Assembly: GCA_003250395.1 (NCBI GenBank)
Contig: QKGM01000044.1
Span: forward strand, 1 to 64,000
DNA from: Bacteroidota bacterium
GTDB lineage: Bacteria; Bacteroidota; Bacteroidia; Bacteroidales; TTA-H9
Reading direction: 5' to 3'
Length of the DNA stretch: 64,000 nucleotides
This document shows positions 8,656 through 18,060 of this stretch, in pieces; within the stretch, counting starts at the first letter, position 1; each line of letters begins with the position of its first letter. The translations under genes and the position numbers were made by a program. Below the pieces are notes generated by a model that saw only the letters and a program-made list of their open reading frames with translations, was not told where the DNA came from and ran no database searches.

Positions 8656-10068
8656 TTAGTATCTATAATGATCAGCTTTGTAAGGTCCATCTTTATCAAC
8701 ACCGATATAAGCTGCCTGCTCCGGTGTAAGCCTGGTTAGCTTTACACCAATCTGTTCAAGGTGCAGGCGGGCCACTTCTTCATCGAGTTTTTTAGGTAAA
8801 CGATAGACATCAACAGCCAGTTCATTCTTCCATAGCTCCAACTGAGCCAGGGTTTGATTTGAGAACGAATTACTCATGACAAAAGAAGGATGCCCGGTAG
8901 CACAACCCAGATTAACCAACCTACCTTCAGCCAGAAGGAAAATTGAATGTCCATCCGGGAAAAAGTACTGGTCAACCTGAGGCTTGATGTTCACCTTATT
9001 AATACCGGGCATTTCATCAAGTGCATCTACCTGTATTTCATTATCGAAATGTCCAATGTTACAGACTATGGCCTGATCTTTCATCATCTTCATGTGCTCT
9101 AATGTGATAACATCCCTGTTACCAGTTGTGGTAACGTACACATTACCTTCCCGAAGAGCCTCTTCAATCGTTGTCACCTCGAAGCCTTCCATGGCAGCCT
9201 GAAGAGCACAAATAGGATCGATCTCTGTAACAATAACGCGTGAACCATATGATCTCATCGAATGAGCACAACCTTTTCCCACATCACCGTAACCCAGAAC
9301 AACGACAACTTTCCCGGCAAGCATTACATCCGTGGCTCTTTTGATACCATCTGCCAATGACTCACGGCAGCCATAGAGGTTATCAAATTTTGATTTCGTA
9401 ACAGAGTCGTTGACGTTTATGGCAGGAATCAACAAAGTTCCGTTTTCCTTCATCTGGTAGAGCCTGTGAACCCCGGTAGTTGTTTCCTCAGAAACACCTT
9501 TCAGTTCAGCTACCGTACGATGCCAACGCTGTGGATCTTCAGCCAGAATGGCTTTCAAACGGGCGAATACAACAGCCTCTTCACGGCTTGATGGAGAGAC
9601 ATTCAAAACAGATGCGTCTTTTTCAGCAGCAAATCCTTTATGAACTAATAAAGTAGCATCACCACCATCATCTACAATCAGATTCGGCCCTTTACCACCA
9701 GGAAATTGCAACGCCATGGAAGTAGTCCACCAATATTCTTCGAGGGTTTCACCTTTCCATGCAAAAACGGGAACCTTACTGTCGCGGACAACTGCTGCTG
9801 CTGCATGATCCTGAGTCGAAAAAATATTGCAACTTGCCCAACGGACATCCGCTCCCAAAGCAACAAGAGTTTCAATTAATACAGCTGTCTGTATGGTCAT
9901 GTGAAGTGATCCGGTAATTCGTGCTCCCTTCAAAGGCTTTGTTTCAGCATATTTCTTACGGATTGCCATTAGTCCCGGCATCTCCTTCTCGGCGATCATG
10001 ATTTCCTTACGACCCCAGTCAGCCAATGACAAGTCGGCTACTTTATAATCAAAATTTAAAGACGTCAT
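8656..10068 (-). CDS. ahcY: Adenosylhomocysteinase
   Basis: 470 aa, full length for the bacterial enzyme. It reversibly hydrolyses S-adenosylhomocysteine to adenosine and homocysteine, which relieves product inhibition of methyltransferases. Family signatures are present: [15 protein letters not shown] near residue 55, [14 protein letters not shown]-like (here [14 protein letters not shown]), [13 protein letters not shown] with the catalytic Lys/Asp, the NAD-binding loop [13 protein letters not shown], and the C-terminal KADHYRY tail that reaches into the neighbouring subunit's NAD site. Cytoplasmic tetramer. The gene stands alone, with a terminator at 8594 and a -7 box at 10090, and diverges from the phosphopantetheinyl transferase. 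Confidence 0.97.
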   Translation of the reverse strand: MTSLNFDYKVADLSLADWGRKEIMIAEKEMPGLMAIRKKYAETKPLKGARITGSLHMTIQTAVLIETLVALGADVRWASCNIFSTQDHAAAAVVRDSKVPVFAWKGETLEEYWWTTSMALQFPGGKGPNLIVDDGGDATLLVHKGFAAEKDASVLNVSPSSREEAVVFARLKAILAEDPQRWHRTVAELKGVSEETTTGVHRLYQMKENGTLLIPAINVNDSVTKSKFDNLYGCRESLADGIKRATDVMLAGKVVVVLGYGDVGKGCAHSMRSYGSRVIVTEIDPICALQAAMEGFEVTTIEEALREGNVYVTTTGNRDVITLEHMKMMKDQAIVCNIGHFDNEIQVDALDEMPGINKVNIKPQVDQYFFPDGHSIFLLAEGRLVNLGCATGHPSFVMSNSFSNQTLAQLELWKNELAVDVYRLPKKLDEEVARLHLEQIGVKLTRLTPEQAAYIGVDKDGPYKADHYRY

Positions 10069-10089
10069 ATATATTTAATAATTTTTGTG

Positions 10090-10097
10090 CAAAGATA
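10090..10097 (-). promoter_or_regulatory. Probable -7 box for ahcY
   Basis: The minus strand reads TATCTTTG, an exact match to TAnnTTTG, 22 bp before the ATG. No clear TTG at the -33 position. Confidence 0.6.
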
Positions 10098-10156
10098 AGT
10101 ACTATGTCCATACCATCCAGTTAAAGATGGAATTTTCCAGTCAGGGACAAATGTGA

Positions 10157-10164
10157 TAACTTTG
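10157..10164 (+). promoter_or_regulatory. Probable -7 box for the phosphopantetheinyl transferase
   Basis: TAACTTTG matches the consensus and ends 7 bases before the ATG at 10172, so transcription would start at or very near the start codon (leaderless or nearly so). Confidence 0.55.
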
Positions 10165-10171
10165 CAGCAAC

Positions 10172-10798
10172 ATGCCAGTCATCAGAGAAGAACATACGGC
10201 GGGAGGTGCTACAGTTGCGATCTGGGAAATCTCAGAGCCGGAGACTCTGCTGATTTCATTACTTGATCCGAATGAAAGGGAACGTCAACATCTCAGCATG
10301 ATTAAAGCACCCCAACGACGACTTCACTGGCTTGCAGCCCGTGTACTAGCAGCAAGATATCTGCCAGATGCGGGTGAAATTATTTATTCCGACTCAGGGC
10401 AACCATGTATTCAAGGATCAACTTATTACTTTTCAATAGCTCATTCCGCCAACTATGCAGCGTTACTGGTAGATATTAAGCCGGCAGGAATTGATCTGGA
10501 ACTGATAACTCCACGAATCAGAAAAGTTATGAGTAGGTTTATGCACCCTGATGAAATGGCTCATGTCATTAAAACTGACGAAAACGATACATTATATATA
10601 TATTGGTGCGCCAAAGAAGCCGTTGTTAAATGGCTGGGCGATCCTACTATAGATTTCCGGAACATGATTCGGATCAATCCTTTTCCTCTTCTTGAAAAGG
10701 GAGAAATCGAGACCTCAGTGATTACATCGCATGAGATAATATCAATACCTATGGTATATGAGAAAATTGGGCAATATATGATGGTTCATACGATTTAA
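10172..10798 (+). CDS. 4'-phosphopantetheinyl transferase (Sfp-like)
   Basis: 208 aa. It transfers the phosphopantetheine arm from CoA to a serine of acyl-carrier or peptidyl-carrier proteins. The Mg-binding motif AGIDLE gives Asp108 and Glu110. The second motif YWCAKEAVVKW holds Lys148-Glu149. His91 in FSIAHS is the usual CoA-contacting region. The length fits the compact Sfp/HetI group. It is read away from ahcY and is followed 5 bp later by the TlpA-like lipoprotein, so the two are probably cotranscribed. The carrier protein is not nearby. Confidence 0.88.
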   Translation: MPVIREEHTAGGATVAIWEISEPETLLISLLDPNERERQHLSMIKAPQRRLHWLAARVLAARYLPDAGEIIYSDSGQPCIQGSTYYFSIAHSANYAALLVDIKPAGIDLELITPRIRKVMSRFMHPDEMAHVIKTDENDTLYIYWCAKEAVVKWLGDPTIDFRNMIRINPFPLLEKGEIETSVITSHEIISIPMVYEKIGQYMMVHTI

Positions 10799-10803
10799 AT
10801 ATT

Positions 10804-11997
10804 ATGACAAGAAAACGAATTCAATTAAAGTTTCACCTGTTTGCAGGAACAATTGTTACCTTGTTGCTTCTGAACGGTTGCAAATCAAAGGACAACACAT
10901 CAAACAATACTTTCGGGATTGACCTCTTCCTGAGCGCCTATCCCAATGAACAATTGATAGTGAACGAAGTTCAGCCTCAGGCAATCGTTCCTATTGACAC
11001 AGTATTTACAGAAGCTAGCGGCAAGGCTTTCATTAAAATAGACTCTCAGGAACCCGGGATTTATATGATTTCCGTTGGACAGAAGCGAATTATAGTTCTT
11101 TCAGTTCCTGGCGAGACAGCTGTATTTAAGTCAGTAAAGAAGGACATTACTGATATGGTTGTTGAGAATTCACTCCAGAATGCAAATCTTCAGCAGTATT
11201 ACACATCATTTGAAGTATTGCGAAAGGAAGTTGATACACTTAGCGTTTGTCTTGACAGATCGAAAAACAGAACTGATTATCCTGCTATCAGAGACTCCGT
11301 AGGACTTAGATATGCCGACATTTTTAATGAACAGCAAATATTGACCATCAATTACCTGAAATCCAATCTCAACTCCCTGGGAGCATTGATAGCCCTTAAT
11401 CAAAAAAGTGGTCCAAGATCATTACTGACAATCCCCGAACATCTAAGCTTATTCATTGAAATCGACAGTAATCTTCGTAATCATCTCGGTAACAACAAGC
11501 ACGTTGCATATTTGCATAAGAATCTGAGAGAAAAGATAGCCCGCCTAAAAGAAACCAATACCGCCCAATCAAGACTACAACCTGGCAATCAGGCTCCTGA
11601 TATCATAATGACCGGACATGAGGATGAAAATTTTAAATTATCTTCGTTAAAAGGGAAAGTCGTAGTTCTTCACTTTTGGGCTTCCTGGCTGGCAAATTAT
11701 CGGCGCGACATCAATACACTACATCAAATAGCCAATCGTTACGGGAAATATGATTTTGATATGGTTTCAATTTCTCTTGATAATAAGCGCTTCCAATGGA
11801 TGCAGGCAATTAAATCAGACGTAATGCAGTGGACTCAGGTTTGTGATTTACTATATCCTTCTTCACCTCTTCAGACTTTATATGCAGTCGGTGATAATCT
11901 TCCAACATATTATATTATCGATCGAAATGGCCTTATTCAAGGTCGCTATGATACAGCTGCCGATGTACTTAAGCAGTTGGAAAATATGAAATGGTAA
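10804..11997 (+). CDS. TlpA/ResA-like thioredoxin-fold lipoprotein without catalytic cysteines
   Basis: 397 aa. A signal peptide ends in a lipobox (LLLNGC, Cys26). Residues ~35-120 look like the DUF4369 beta domain common in Bacteroidota thiol-disulfide proteins. A helical middle (~120-240) follows, and residues ~255-395 are a thioredoxin fold: PGNQAPDI, FKLSSLKGKVVVLHFWASW, and LPTYYIIDRNGLI with the cis-proline. In redox-active relatives the motif after FWASW is CxxC. Here it reads L296-A-N-Y299, so no redox cysteine pair exists. The fold is probably retained for binding, for example to a carrier or envelope protein, rather than for disulfide exchange. It ends at a shared terminator. Confidence 0.85.
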   Translation: MTRKRIQLKFHLFAGTIVTLLLLNGCKSKDNTSNNTFGIDLFLSAYPNEQLIVNEVQPQAIVPIDTVFTEASGKAFIKIDSQEPGIYMISVGQKRIIVLSVPGETAVFKSVKKDITDMVVENSLQNANLQQYYTSFEVLRKEVDTLSVCLDRSKNRTDYPAIRDSVGLRYADIFNEQQILTINYLKSNLNSLGALIALNQKSGPRSLLTIPEHLSLFIEIDSNLRNHLGNNKHVAYLHKNLREKIARLKETNTAQSRLQPGNQAPDIIMTGHEDENFKLSSLKGKVVVLHFWASWLANYRRDINTLHQIANRYGKYDFDMVSISLDNKRFQWMQAIKSDVMQWTQVCDLLYPSSPLQTLYAVGDNLPTYYIIDRNGLIQGRYDTAADVLKQLENMKW

Positions 11998-12004
11998 ACA
12001 AAAA

Positions 12005-12038
12005 ACGAGGCTGTCTAATAGTTATAAGGCAGCCTCGT
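12005..12038. terminator. Bidirectional terminator between convergent genes
   Basis: ACGAGGCTG and CAGCCTCGT pair in a 9-bp stem, with A-rich sequence on the left and TTTT on the right. It therefore works for the TlpA-like gene (plus) and the toast-rack gene (minus). Confidence 0.85.
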
Positions 12039-12057
12039 TTTCTAATTTAGGTTAGGC

Positions 12058-12996
12058 CTAATATCTCTCGACTTTCAAGTCTGAAATTGCAGCCTCGGTA
12101 TTGATATATATTTTCTTTTTTGATTCATTAAATCCTTCCGTTCGGTACAAACCGGTAGATATTTTTTCAAAACCTGTAATTCTGCGTCCTGACAATACAG
12201 CATCGGTGCGCAGCTCGCAACCACTGTTCTGAGGTACAGCAATACTAAGCGAAGAAACTCCAACCTCAAGATCAACATCAACGGTATCCATCAACGAACC
12301 GATAATGATATCAACACTCGATGCTCCGCCATCAAGTTCAAGCCGTCGAACCATAAAACGCTTCATATCCATATCCACCCTGGAAGCACCGGCTTTGACA
12401 TCGATATTCCAGATTACTGTGGGATTTAACTTAACTATTACTTCATTCCTGACCTGCCCGTTGCTAACACTTACATTATCAAGCTCAATATCAATGTTTG
12501 AAATTTTTTCACCATCACCTGGTATCATTGTATATGGGCCAATATTGCCATGGCTTTCAAAACTGATTAATTGACTGGTAGTATCCATCAGCTCAAACCT
12601 TCCGGCTGCAGCTTCGAGGTTGAGCGAGACTTTTGATGCTGCTTTTTCAACAGGCAACGAAAATGCCTGATCACGATATGTATCAGAATCAGAATTATAG
12701 CTCCTGTTCCATCGGCTGTTATTACTCCAACTCCTATGTCCGAACTGAAAATCAAAACCATCACCCGTCGGACGAATCAGAACCAATACTACAGCCAAAA
12801 CTATAACACCAAAAGAGCTAATTAGCTTATAAAGCGGTTTAGCCGGCAAAAGCGATATACCCCAAAGAAGCAATAACAGGGGCCACAAATCAGCAACTGA
12901 CGACCAACTAAACCAGATGATATCAAAATTACGCAGTGCATAAAGCAAGCCGATGGTGAGCAACAAAATGCCCCAGAATACATTTTTAAAGCTCAT
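12058..12996 (-). CDS. LiaF/DUF5668-type membrane protein with C-terminal toast-rack beta domain
   Basis: 312 aa. Hydrophobic helices lie at residues ~5-20, ~35-50 and ~58-76 (FWGILLLTIGLLYALRNF; DLWPLLLLLWGISLLP; LISSFGVIVLAVVLVLI), the LiaI/LiaF-like membrane unit. From ~110 on there are repeating beta-strands (ELDNVSVSNGQ, DVKAGASRVDMDM, ELDGGASSVDIIIG, DLEVGVSSLSIAVP), the single-stranded right-handed beta-helix known as toast rack (DUF4097/LiaF C-terminal). Such proteins sense or bind envelope stress signals. The start codon overlaps the stop of the PspC gene by 4 bp (ATGA), so translation is probably coupled and the two products likely act together in the cytoplasmic membrane. Confidence 0.82.
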   Translation of the reverse strand: MSFKNVFWGILLLTIGLLYALRNFDIIWFSWSSVADLWPLLLLLWGISLLPAKPLYKLISSFGVIVLAVVLVLIRPTGDGFDFQFGHRSWSNNSRWNRSYNSDSDTYRDQAFSLPVEKAASKVSLNLEAAAGRFELMDTTSQLISFESHGNIGPYTMIPGDGEKISNIDIELDNVSVSNGQVRNEVIVKLNPTVIWNIDVKAGASRVDMDMKRFMVRRLELDGGASSVDIIIGSLMDTVDVDLEVGVSSLSIAVPQNSGCELRTDAVLSGRRITGFEKISTGLYRTEGFNESKKKIYINTEAAISDLKVERY

Positions 12997-13520
12997 GATT
13001 TCTGACTTTTATTGTTAATAAAATAATTGCGCAACAAAATTCCTCCGGCAACAATCAGAACGAAAGGCCACAGATCTCTGAAGTTTATGCGGGGGATATA
13101 CTCTGTTAGAAGAAACAATACTCCAAAAGAGATAAGAATAGCACCGGCAAATAAATTTCCATTCTCTTTTTTTCGTTTATGTTTTTCCTGATAGGCCTTG
13201 TATGGGTCATCGGCTCCGGTAGATGACGACTCGTTGTAGGTTTTCTGATAAGTGCCGGCATCTTTGAAATTCAGGTCATCGTTTTCCATAGCAGGTTCAT
13301 TTTGAGGATTTGAATTAATAAAAGGTCTTCTGGAAACTTCAGGTAAAATAATCCAAAGGACAAGGTAAACCCATAGACCAGTACCCCAGACTATTACACC
13401 TAAAACAAATAAAAATCTTACGATAGAACTGTCAATATCGAAGTAAGAAGCAAGCCCTCCGGCGACACCTCCAAGCATCCTATCCGACCGGCTTCTCTCC
13501 AGTTTTTTGTATGTAGCCAT
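12993..13520 (-). CDS. PspC-domain membrane protein
   Basis: 175 aa from the ATG at 13520; the frame continues open to 13601, but the PspC domain begins directly after this Met (KKLERSRSDRMLGGVAGGLASYF), so I use it. The PspC domain covers residues ~5-65 with one long hydrophobic segment (VRFLFVLGVIVWGTGLWVYLVLWIILPE). A polar linker (~70-120) follows, then two short hydrophobic helices (FAGAILISFGVLFLLTEYI and LWPFVLIVAGGILL) of the LiaI/DUF5668 type. PspC proteins are membrane partners in envelope-stress responses. No pspA or padR-like regulator is adjacent; the toast-rack protein is the only partner. Confidence 0.85.
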   Translation of the reverse strand: MATYKKLERSRSDRMLGGVAGGLASYFDIDSSIVRFLFVLGVIVWGTGLWVYLVLWIILPEVSRRPFINSNPQNEPAMENDDLNFKDAGTYQKTYNESSSTGADDPYKAYQEKHKRKKENGNLFAGAILISFGVLFLLTEYIPRINFRDLWPFVLIVAGGILLRNYFINNKSQKS

Positions 13521-13675
13521 ATTCGTATAACTATTTAATGGGTTTCTATGCCATTTTTGACGCCGCACCTCCGGCGAGGTTACAATCAGAAAAAGATACA
13601 TGAGTAAATGAACAAAAGTTACCTTTTTAGCATATTAATAGGTGTACTCTTTTTCGTAGAAATCATATTGAACTC

Positions 13676-14902
13676 ATGAAGAAAATTAAAGTTTCAAACC
13701 CAGTTGTTGAACTCGATGGTGACGAAATGACCCGCATCATCTGGCAAATGATTAAGAATAAGCTCATTTCCCCATACCTTGATCTGGACATCAAGTATTT
13801 TGACCTGGGAATCGAACACCGTGATGCCACCAATGATAAGGTAACAATTGATGCAGCAGAGGCAATTCAGAAATATAATGTAGGTATCAAATGCGCAACC
13901 ATTACACCTGATGAAAACAGGGTAAAAGAGTTTGGACTGAAAGCGATGTACAAATCGCCCAACGGTACCATACGCAACATCCTTAATGGTACCGTGTTCA
14001 GAGAGCCTATCCTTATCAGGAATATTCCCCGCCTGGTACCTGGATGGAATCAGCCAATGGTTATCGGTCGCCATGCATTCGGCGACCAGTATCGCGCTAC
14101 TGACTTCCGCACAAAAGGAAAAGGCAAACTCACCATTTCCTTCACTCCTGAGGATGGGGATCCTCAGACTTATACTGTGTATAACTTTAATGATGATGGT
14201 GTGGCAATGGCTATGTTTAACACCGATGAATCGATTCGTGGTTTTGCCCATGCCTGTTTTAATATGGCCCTCGATAAAGGGTGGCCTCTTTATCTTTCAA
14301 CAAAAAATACAATCCTCAAACAATATGATGGGCGGTTTAAAGATATCTTTCAGGAGATTTACGAACATACATATTCTGTCGCTTTCAAGGCTAAAGGCAT
14401 CGTTTACGAGCATCGTTTAATCGATGATATGGTAGCCTCGGCATTGAAATGGAACGGAGGATTCGTTTGGGCCTGTAAAAACTATGATGGTGACGTCCAG
14501 TCCGACACCCTGGCACAAGGGTTTGGTTCACTAGGGCTTATGACATCTGTGCTCATTACTCCGGATGGAAAAACAGTGGAAGCAGAAGCTGCCCATGGTA
14601 CTGTTACTCGTCATTACAGAGAGTACCAGAAAGGAAAACTTACCTCTACCAATCCTATCGCCAGCATCTTTGCCTGGACCCGGGGATTATTGCATCGCGG
14701 CAAGCTTGATGACAACACCGAACTTATCAGGTTTTGTAACTCGCTTGAAGAAGCATGTATTGAAACTGTAGAAAGCGGTTTGATGACCAAAGACCTTGCT
14801 CTGTTAGTTCATAACGAAACGCCAAAGCATGGCCAATACATGTATACGGAAGAATTTATTGATGCAATTGCCATCAATCTTGGCAGGAAACTTAAAAACT
14901 GA
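13676..14902 (+). CDS. icd: NADP-dependent isocitrate dehydrogenase (homodimeric, eukaryote-like type)
   Basis: 408 aa, the length of the dimeric NADP enzyme also found in eukaryotes, and distinct from the E. coli type. It oxidatively decarboxylates isocitrate to 2-oxoglutarate and makes NADPH. Visible signatures: [14 protein letters not shown] at the N-terminus, [20 protein letters not shown] (substrate binding), [29 protein letters not shown] with the metal-binding aspartates, and [19 protein letters not shown] with the NADP-binding residues. It is followed 47 bp later by citrate synthase in the same direction, so two enzymes of the oxidative citric acid branch are probably cotranscribed. 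Aconitase is not here. Confidence 0.96.
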   Translation: MKKIKVSNPVVELDGDEMTRIIWQMIKNKLISPYLDLDIKYFDLGIEHRDATNDKVTIDAAEAIQKYNVGIKCATITPDENRVKEFGLKAMYKSPNGTIRNILNGTVFREPILIRNIPRLVPGWNQPMVIGRHAFGDQYRATDFRTKGKGKLTISFTPEDGDPQTYTVYNFNDDGVAMAMFNTDESIRGFAHACFNMALDKGWPLYLSTKNTILKQYDGRFKDIFQEIYEHTYSVAFKAKGIVYEHRLIDDMVASALKWNGGFVWACKNYDGDVQSDTLAQGFGSLGLMTSVLITPDGKTVEAEAAHGTVTRHYREYQKGKLTSTNPIASIFAWTRGLLHRGKLDDNTELIRFCNSLEEACIETVESGLMTKDLALLVHNETPKHGQYMYTEEFIDAIAINLGRKLKN

Positions 14903-14949
14903 AGCCTCAAACCTAATTAGCTGAATATTAATTCGAATCCAACAAGACC

Positions 14950-16281
14950 ATGTCAAAACTTAAGGAAAAACTTTATGAAAAAATCCAGGAGCAACGTCCC
15001 AGAACACAGCGTTTGCTTCAGGAATTTGGCAATGTAGTGGTCGACAAGATCACCATCGCTCAGGTTATAGGCGGGATGCGAGGGGTAAAAAGCCTCGTTA
15101 CAGACATCTCATATCTGGATCCAAATGAAGGAATCCGTTACCGGGGGTATACCCTGCCCGAAGTATTCGAGAAACTGCCCAAGCCAAAAGGGGCAGAGAT
15201 GCCGTATGTTGAAGGCTTGTTTTACCTGCTTCTCACTGGTGATATACCTAATGAGGAAGAAGTTGCCGATGTGGTTGATGAGTTTAACAAACGCAGAATC
15301 CTCCCCCGTTATGTTTACGACGTGATAGACTCCTTCCCTTGCTGCAGCCATCCTATGTCAGTATTCTCTGCTGCTGTAACAACAATGCAACGCGAATCAT
15401 TCTTTGCCAAGAAGTATGCAACAGGCCTGAATAAACTTGATTATTGGGATCCAACCTATGAAGATGCCTTAAACCTTCTGGCCAAGCTTCCCGAAGTCGC
15501 TACCTACATTTACGCCAAACTATACCGTGATGGGAAAAGAATTCAATCGAATCCTTTCCTCGATTTCGGGGCTAATTTCGCTCATATGATGGGCAAACCA
15601 AAAACATACGAAGATGTTTCGCGCATGAATTTCATTATCCATGCCGACCATGAGAGCGGAAATGTAAGTGCTCATACCGGCCATCTTGTTTCTAGCACAC
15701 TTGCTGATATTTATCTTTCAATTGCTTCGATGGTTAATGGGCTTGCTGGTCCATTGCATGGATTGGCCAATCAGGAAGTACTGAGATGGATTCTGGAGTT
15801 TATGGATAAAATGAATGGAGCAGAGCCGACTGATGATGAGGTACGCCAGTATGTATGGGATACACTTCATTCCGGAATGGTCATTCCGGGATACGGGCAT
15901 GCCGTTCTGCGTAAAACTGATCCACGATATACTGTTCAACGAGAATTCTGTCAAAAACACATGCCGGATGATCCTGTATTTGCTTTTGTTGACAAGCTTT
16001 ATAAAATCGTACCTGATATACTTATTGAACAAGGTAAAGCCAAAAATCCATGGCCTAACCTTGATGCACAAACTGGTGTTATCCAATGGCACTATGGCAT
16101 CAGAGAATTCGACTTTTACACTGTACTCTTCAGCATTGGGCGCAGCATCGGGATAACTGCCAACATCATATGGGACAGAGCATTGAGTTATCCACTCGAA
16201 CGACCTAAATCGCTTACCACCGATCTGTTGGAGAAAATTGCTTTCGGCACCCTGGCAGATGACGAAATTCCTGCTGAATAA
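14950..16281 (+). CDS. gltA: Citrate synthase (eukaryote-like type)
   Basis: 443 aa. It condenses acetyl-CoA and oxaloacetate to citrate. The catalytic motifs are present: the PLHGLANQEVLRW region (His), the PGYGHAVLRKTDPR loop (His), and NLDAQTGVIQ (Asp). The MRGVKSLVTDISYLDPNEGIRYRG start resembles the mitochondrial-type enzyme rather than the hexameric E. coli type, which would make it a dimer and probably not NADH-inhibited (inference from family). It is transcribed with icd and ends at the terminator at 16296. Confidence 0.95.
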   Translation: MSKLKEKLYEKIQEQRPRTQRLLQEFGNVVVDKITIAQVIGGMRGVKSLVTDISYLDPNEGIRYRGYTLPEVFEKLPKPKGAEMPYVEGLFYLLLTGDIPNEEEVADVVDEFNKRRILPRYVYDVIDSFPCCSHPMSVFSAAVTTMQRESFFAKKYATGLNKLDYWDPTYEDALNLLAKLPEVATYIYAKLYRDGKRIQSNPFLDFGANFAHMMGKPKTYEDVSRMNFIIHADHESGNVSAHTGHLVSSTLADIYLSIASMVNGLAGPLHGLANQEVLRWILEFMDKMNGAEPTDDEVRQYVWDTLHSGMVIPGYGHAVLRKTDPRYTVQREFCQKHMPDDPVFAFVDKLYKIVPDILIEQGKAKNPWPNLDAQTGVIQWHYGIREFDFYTVLFSIGRSIGITANIIWDRALSYPLERPKSLTTDLLEKIAFGTLADDEIPAE

Positions 16282-16295
16282 ACCTCCTATAATTA

Positions 16296-16327
16296 AAAAC
16301 CCGGTGAGACTATGATCACCGGGTTTT
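16296..16327 (+). terminator. Intrinsic terminator of the icd-gltA unit
   Basis: AAAACCCGGTGA and TCACCGGGTTTT form a perfect 12-bp stem around 8 bases, with T-rich sequence after it. It lies 14 bp after the citrate synthase stop. Confidence 0.9.
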
Positions 16328-16328
16328 G

Positions 16329-16336
16329 TATTTTTG
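16329..16336 (+). promoter_or_regulatory. Probable -7 box for the YjbQ gene
   Basis: TATTTTTG fits TAnnTTTG and ends 14 bases before the ATG at 16351. It starts directly after the terminator stem, so the -33 region would lie inside the hairpin; no TTG is seen there. Confidence 0.4.
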
Positions 16337-16350
16337 TGAAAAATCAAGTA

Positions 16351-16761
16351 ATGACGATTCAGAAGATAATCAATCTGCCTCCTCAACCAAGAGGATTTCA
16401 CCTGATAACACAACTAATTGAAAAAGAGTTGGTAGAATTACCAGACCAGGGAATACTACACCTGTTTATTCAACATACTTCTGCCGGCCTCACTGTTAAT
16501 GAAAATACTGACCCTACAGTAAGAAAAGATTTTGAACAAATTTTCAACCAGCTGATTCCGGAAAACCAATCAAGCTACAGCCACAATGATGAAGGAAGCG
16601 ATGATATGCCTTCACATATAAAAAGCTCACTGGCCGGAAGCTCGATATCAATACCAATCAGCCACGGGAAATTGAATCTTGGAATATGGCAGGGGATCTA
16701 TCTTTGCGAATTCAGAAACCATGGAGGGTCAAGACGGCTTGTTGCTACAATAGTTTCCTGA
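16351..16761 (+). CDS. YjbQ/UPF0047 family protein
   Basis: 136 aa from the ATG at 16351. An in-frame ATG at 16312 lies inside the upstream terminator hairpin and gives a non-family extension, so I reject it. The protein matches the small YjbQ family: GFHLITQLIEKEL, LHLFIQHTSAGLTVNEN, DMPSHIKSSLAGSSISIPI with the conserved His/Ser, and WQGIYLCEFRNHGGSRRL at the end. Members form trimers, and a weak thiamine-phosphate synthase-like activity has been reported for some, but the true role is not settled. It converges on cvfB with no space between the stop codons. Confidence 0.85.
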   Translation: MTIQKIINLPPQPRGFHLITQLIEKELVELPDQGILHLFIQHTSAGLTVNENTDPTVRKDFEQIFNQLIPENQSSYSHNDEGSDDMPSHIKSSLAGSSISIPISHGKLNLGIWQGIYLCEFRNHGGSRRLVATIVS

Positions 16762-17592
16762 TTACAATAGAAAAATTCCGTGTTCATCAACATCTATCAA
16801 TCCTTGCTTAAGCAAGTTTCCTACTGCAGCCTTATATGTTCGCTTACTGACACCCAACGTTTTCTTAATTTCTTCAGGTGTCGATTTATCATGCAATTGT
16901 AACCTACCACCCAATTTTCGCATCAGGGTGAGAATCAAATCGGCAGCATATGCATACTCGTCTGTACCTGGTCGTCTGAGTGTAATATCAAGTTTACCAT
17001 CAGCCCTGACAAATTTCACCCAACCAATAACCCTCTTTCCAGGAATTATATTACTAAATATCTCATTCATATAGACCATTCCCCTGAACTGCTGGTTTAC
17101 AATCACCTTAAATCCAAGGCTGGTCTGATCGGCTATCAATACATCAACTTCATCTCCTTGAGTGAGTTCACCTGTCACATCCCGTAAATATTTATCGTAA
17201 TATGTTGTTCCCGTCAATCGTTTAGACTGCTCATCAACCAGAACATGCACTATTGGATTTTCACCTGTACGGAGAGGATGTCTCATTTGCCTGTATGGAA
17301 TAAGCAGATCCTTGGCCAACCCCATGAATACAAAGGCACCGAATCTGCCTACCTGCCTCACCTCCATTGCGGCAAATCCTCCTGCAACAGCGGCAGGCAA
17401 ATCTGTAGTCGCTATAGGACGATCATCGGAATCGGTGTAGATAAACACCCTTACAAGATCGCCCTCAACGGAACCTTCAGGAATCTGCTTCCCGGGCAAT
17501 AACAATTCCTGACCATCTCCTGCATCGAGAATTGCCCCTGGAGCAACGATCCTTAAGATTGGTAAAACCTGAAACTGACCAACTTGTATCAT
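16762..17592 (-). CDS. CvfB-family S1 RNA-binding protein
   Basis: 276 aa, normal for CvfB. Three tandem S1-like OB domains occupy residues ~1-65, ~70-140 and ~145-210 (GSVEGDLVRVFIYTDSDDRP; RQVGRFGAFVFMGLAKDLLIPYRQM; DQTSLGFKVIVNQQFRGMVY). A winged-helix domain lies at ~225-276 (STPEEIKKTLGVSKRTYKAA). Family members bind RNA; in Staphylococcus CvfB affects virulence gene expression. It is 15 bp downstream of the YbaB gene and probably in one transcript with it. Confidence 0.88.
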   Translation of the reverse strand: MIQVGQFQVLPILRIVAPGAILDAGDGQELLLPGKQIPEGSVEGDLVRVFIYTDSDDRPIATTDLPAAVAGGFAAMEVRQVGRFGAFVFMGLAKDLLIPYRQMRHPLRTGENPIVHVLVDEQSKRLTGTTYYDKYLRDVTGELTQGDEVDVLIADQTSLGFKVIVNQQFRGMVYMNEIFSNIIPGKRVIGWVKFVRADGKLDITLRRPGTDEYAYAADLILTLMRKLGGRLQLHDKSTPEEIKKTLGVSKRTYKAAVGNLLKQGLIDVDEHGIFLL

Positions 17593-17607
17593 TTGAACTT
17601 TAATTAA

Positions 17608-17910
17608 TTATCCGGGAAATCCAGGGAGGAAACTTTTAGCTGCATTTTTCATAGTTTCAGCTTGCGCAACCGAGGCCTCCTGTTGAGCACCAACTATTGC
17701 CTCTTTTATACATGTCTGAATCTCCTCAATATTACAGGTCAGACATGAAGGATCAATTGTAATATCAATCAAATGACTGTTACCATCTACAATTGCCTTA
17801 ACTCTTCCATCAGTTGAACTACATTCAAAACGAGCCGTAGTTAGCGAAGCTTTTGCTTCTTCAGCCTTCTGTTGCACTTCCTGCAACTTGCCCATCAGAT
17901 TTCCGAACAT
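17608..17910 (-). CDS. YbaB/EbfC family nucleoid-associated protein
   Basis: 100 aa. An N-terminal helix (MFGNLMGKLQEVQQKAEEAKASL) is followed by beta-strands (TDGRVKAIVDGNSHLIDITIDP) and a C-terminal helix, the tweezer-like fold of YbaB dimers that bind DNA. The usual recR/dnaX neighbours are absent; here it is next to cvfB, itself a nucleic-acid-binding protein. Four cysteines, including SCLTC, are unusual for this short family. Confidence 0.85.
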   Translation of the reverse strand: MFGNLMGKLQEVQQKAEEAKASLTTARFECSSTDGRVKAIVDGNSHLIDITIDPSCLTCNIEEIQTCIKEAIVGAQQEASVAQAETMKNAAKSFLPGFPG

Positions 17911-18060
17911 ATCTACGATTTTTCATGCAAAGTAACCATTTTTTTAACTACCAACTAAAACAAAACTTAAACACCTGCATTTCATCTACTTAAACAACAT
18001 AACCTATTGTTTGCCTTCTAATATTTCAAACATATATCCCTCTGATCAGATAAAAGTATC

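Noticed and set aside
16312-16350. Earlier ATG for YjbQ at 16312
   Set aside because: Inside the terminator hairpin of the previous unit; the extension is not found in the family.
15718-16413. 231-codon minus-strand frame
   Set aside because: Lies opposite the citrate synthase coding region and crosses its terminator.
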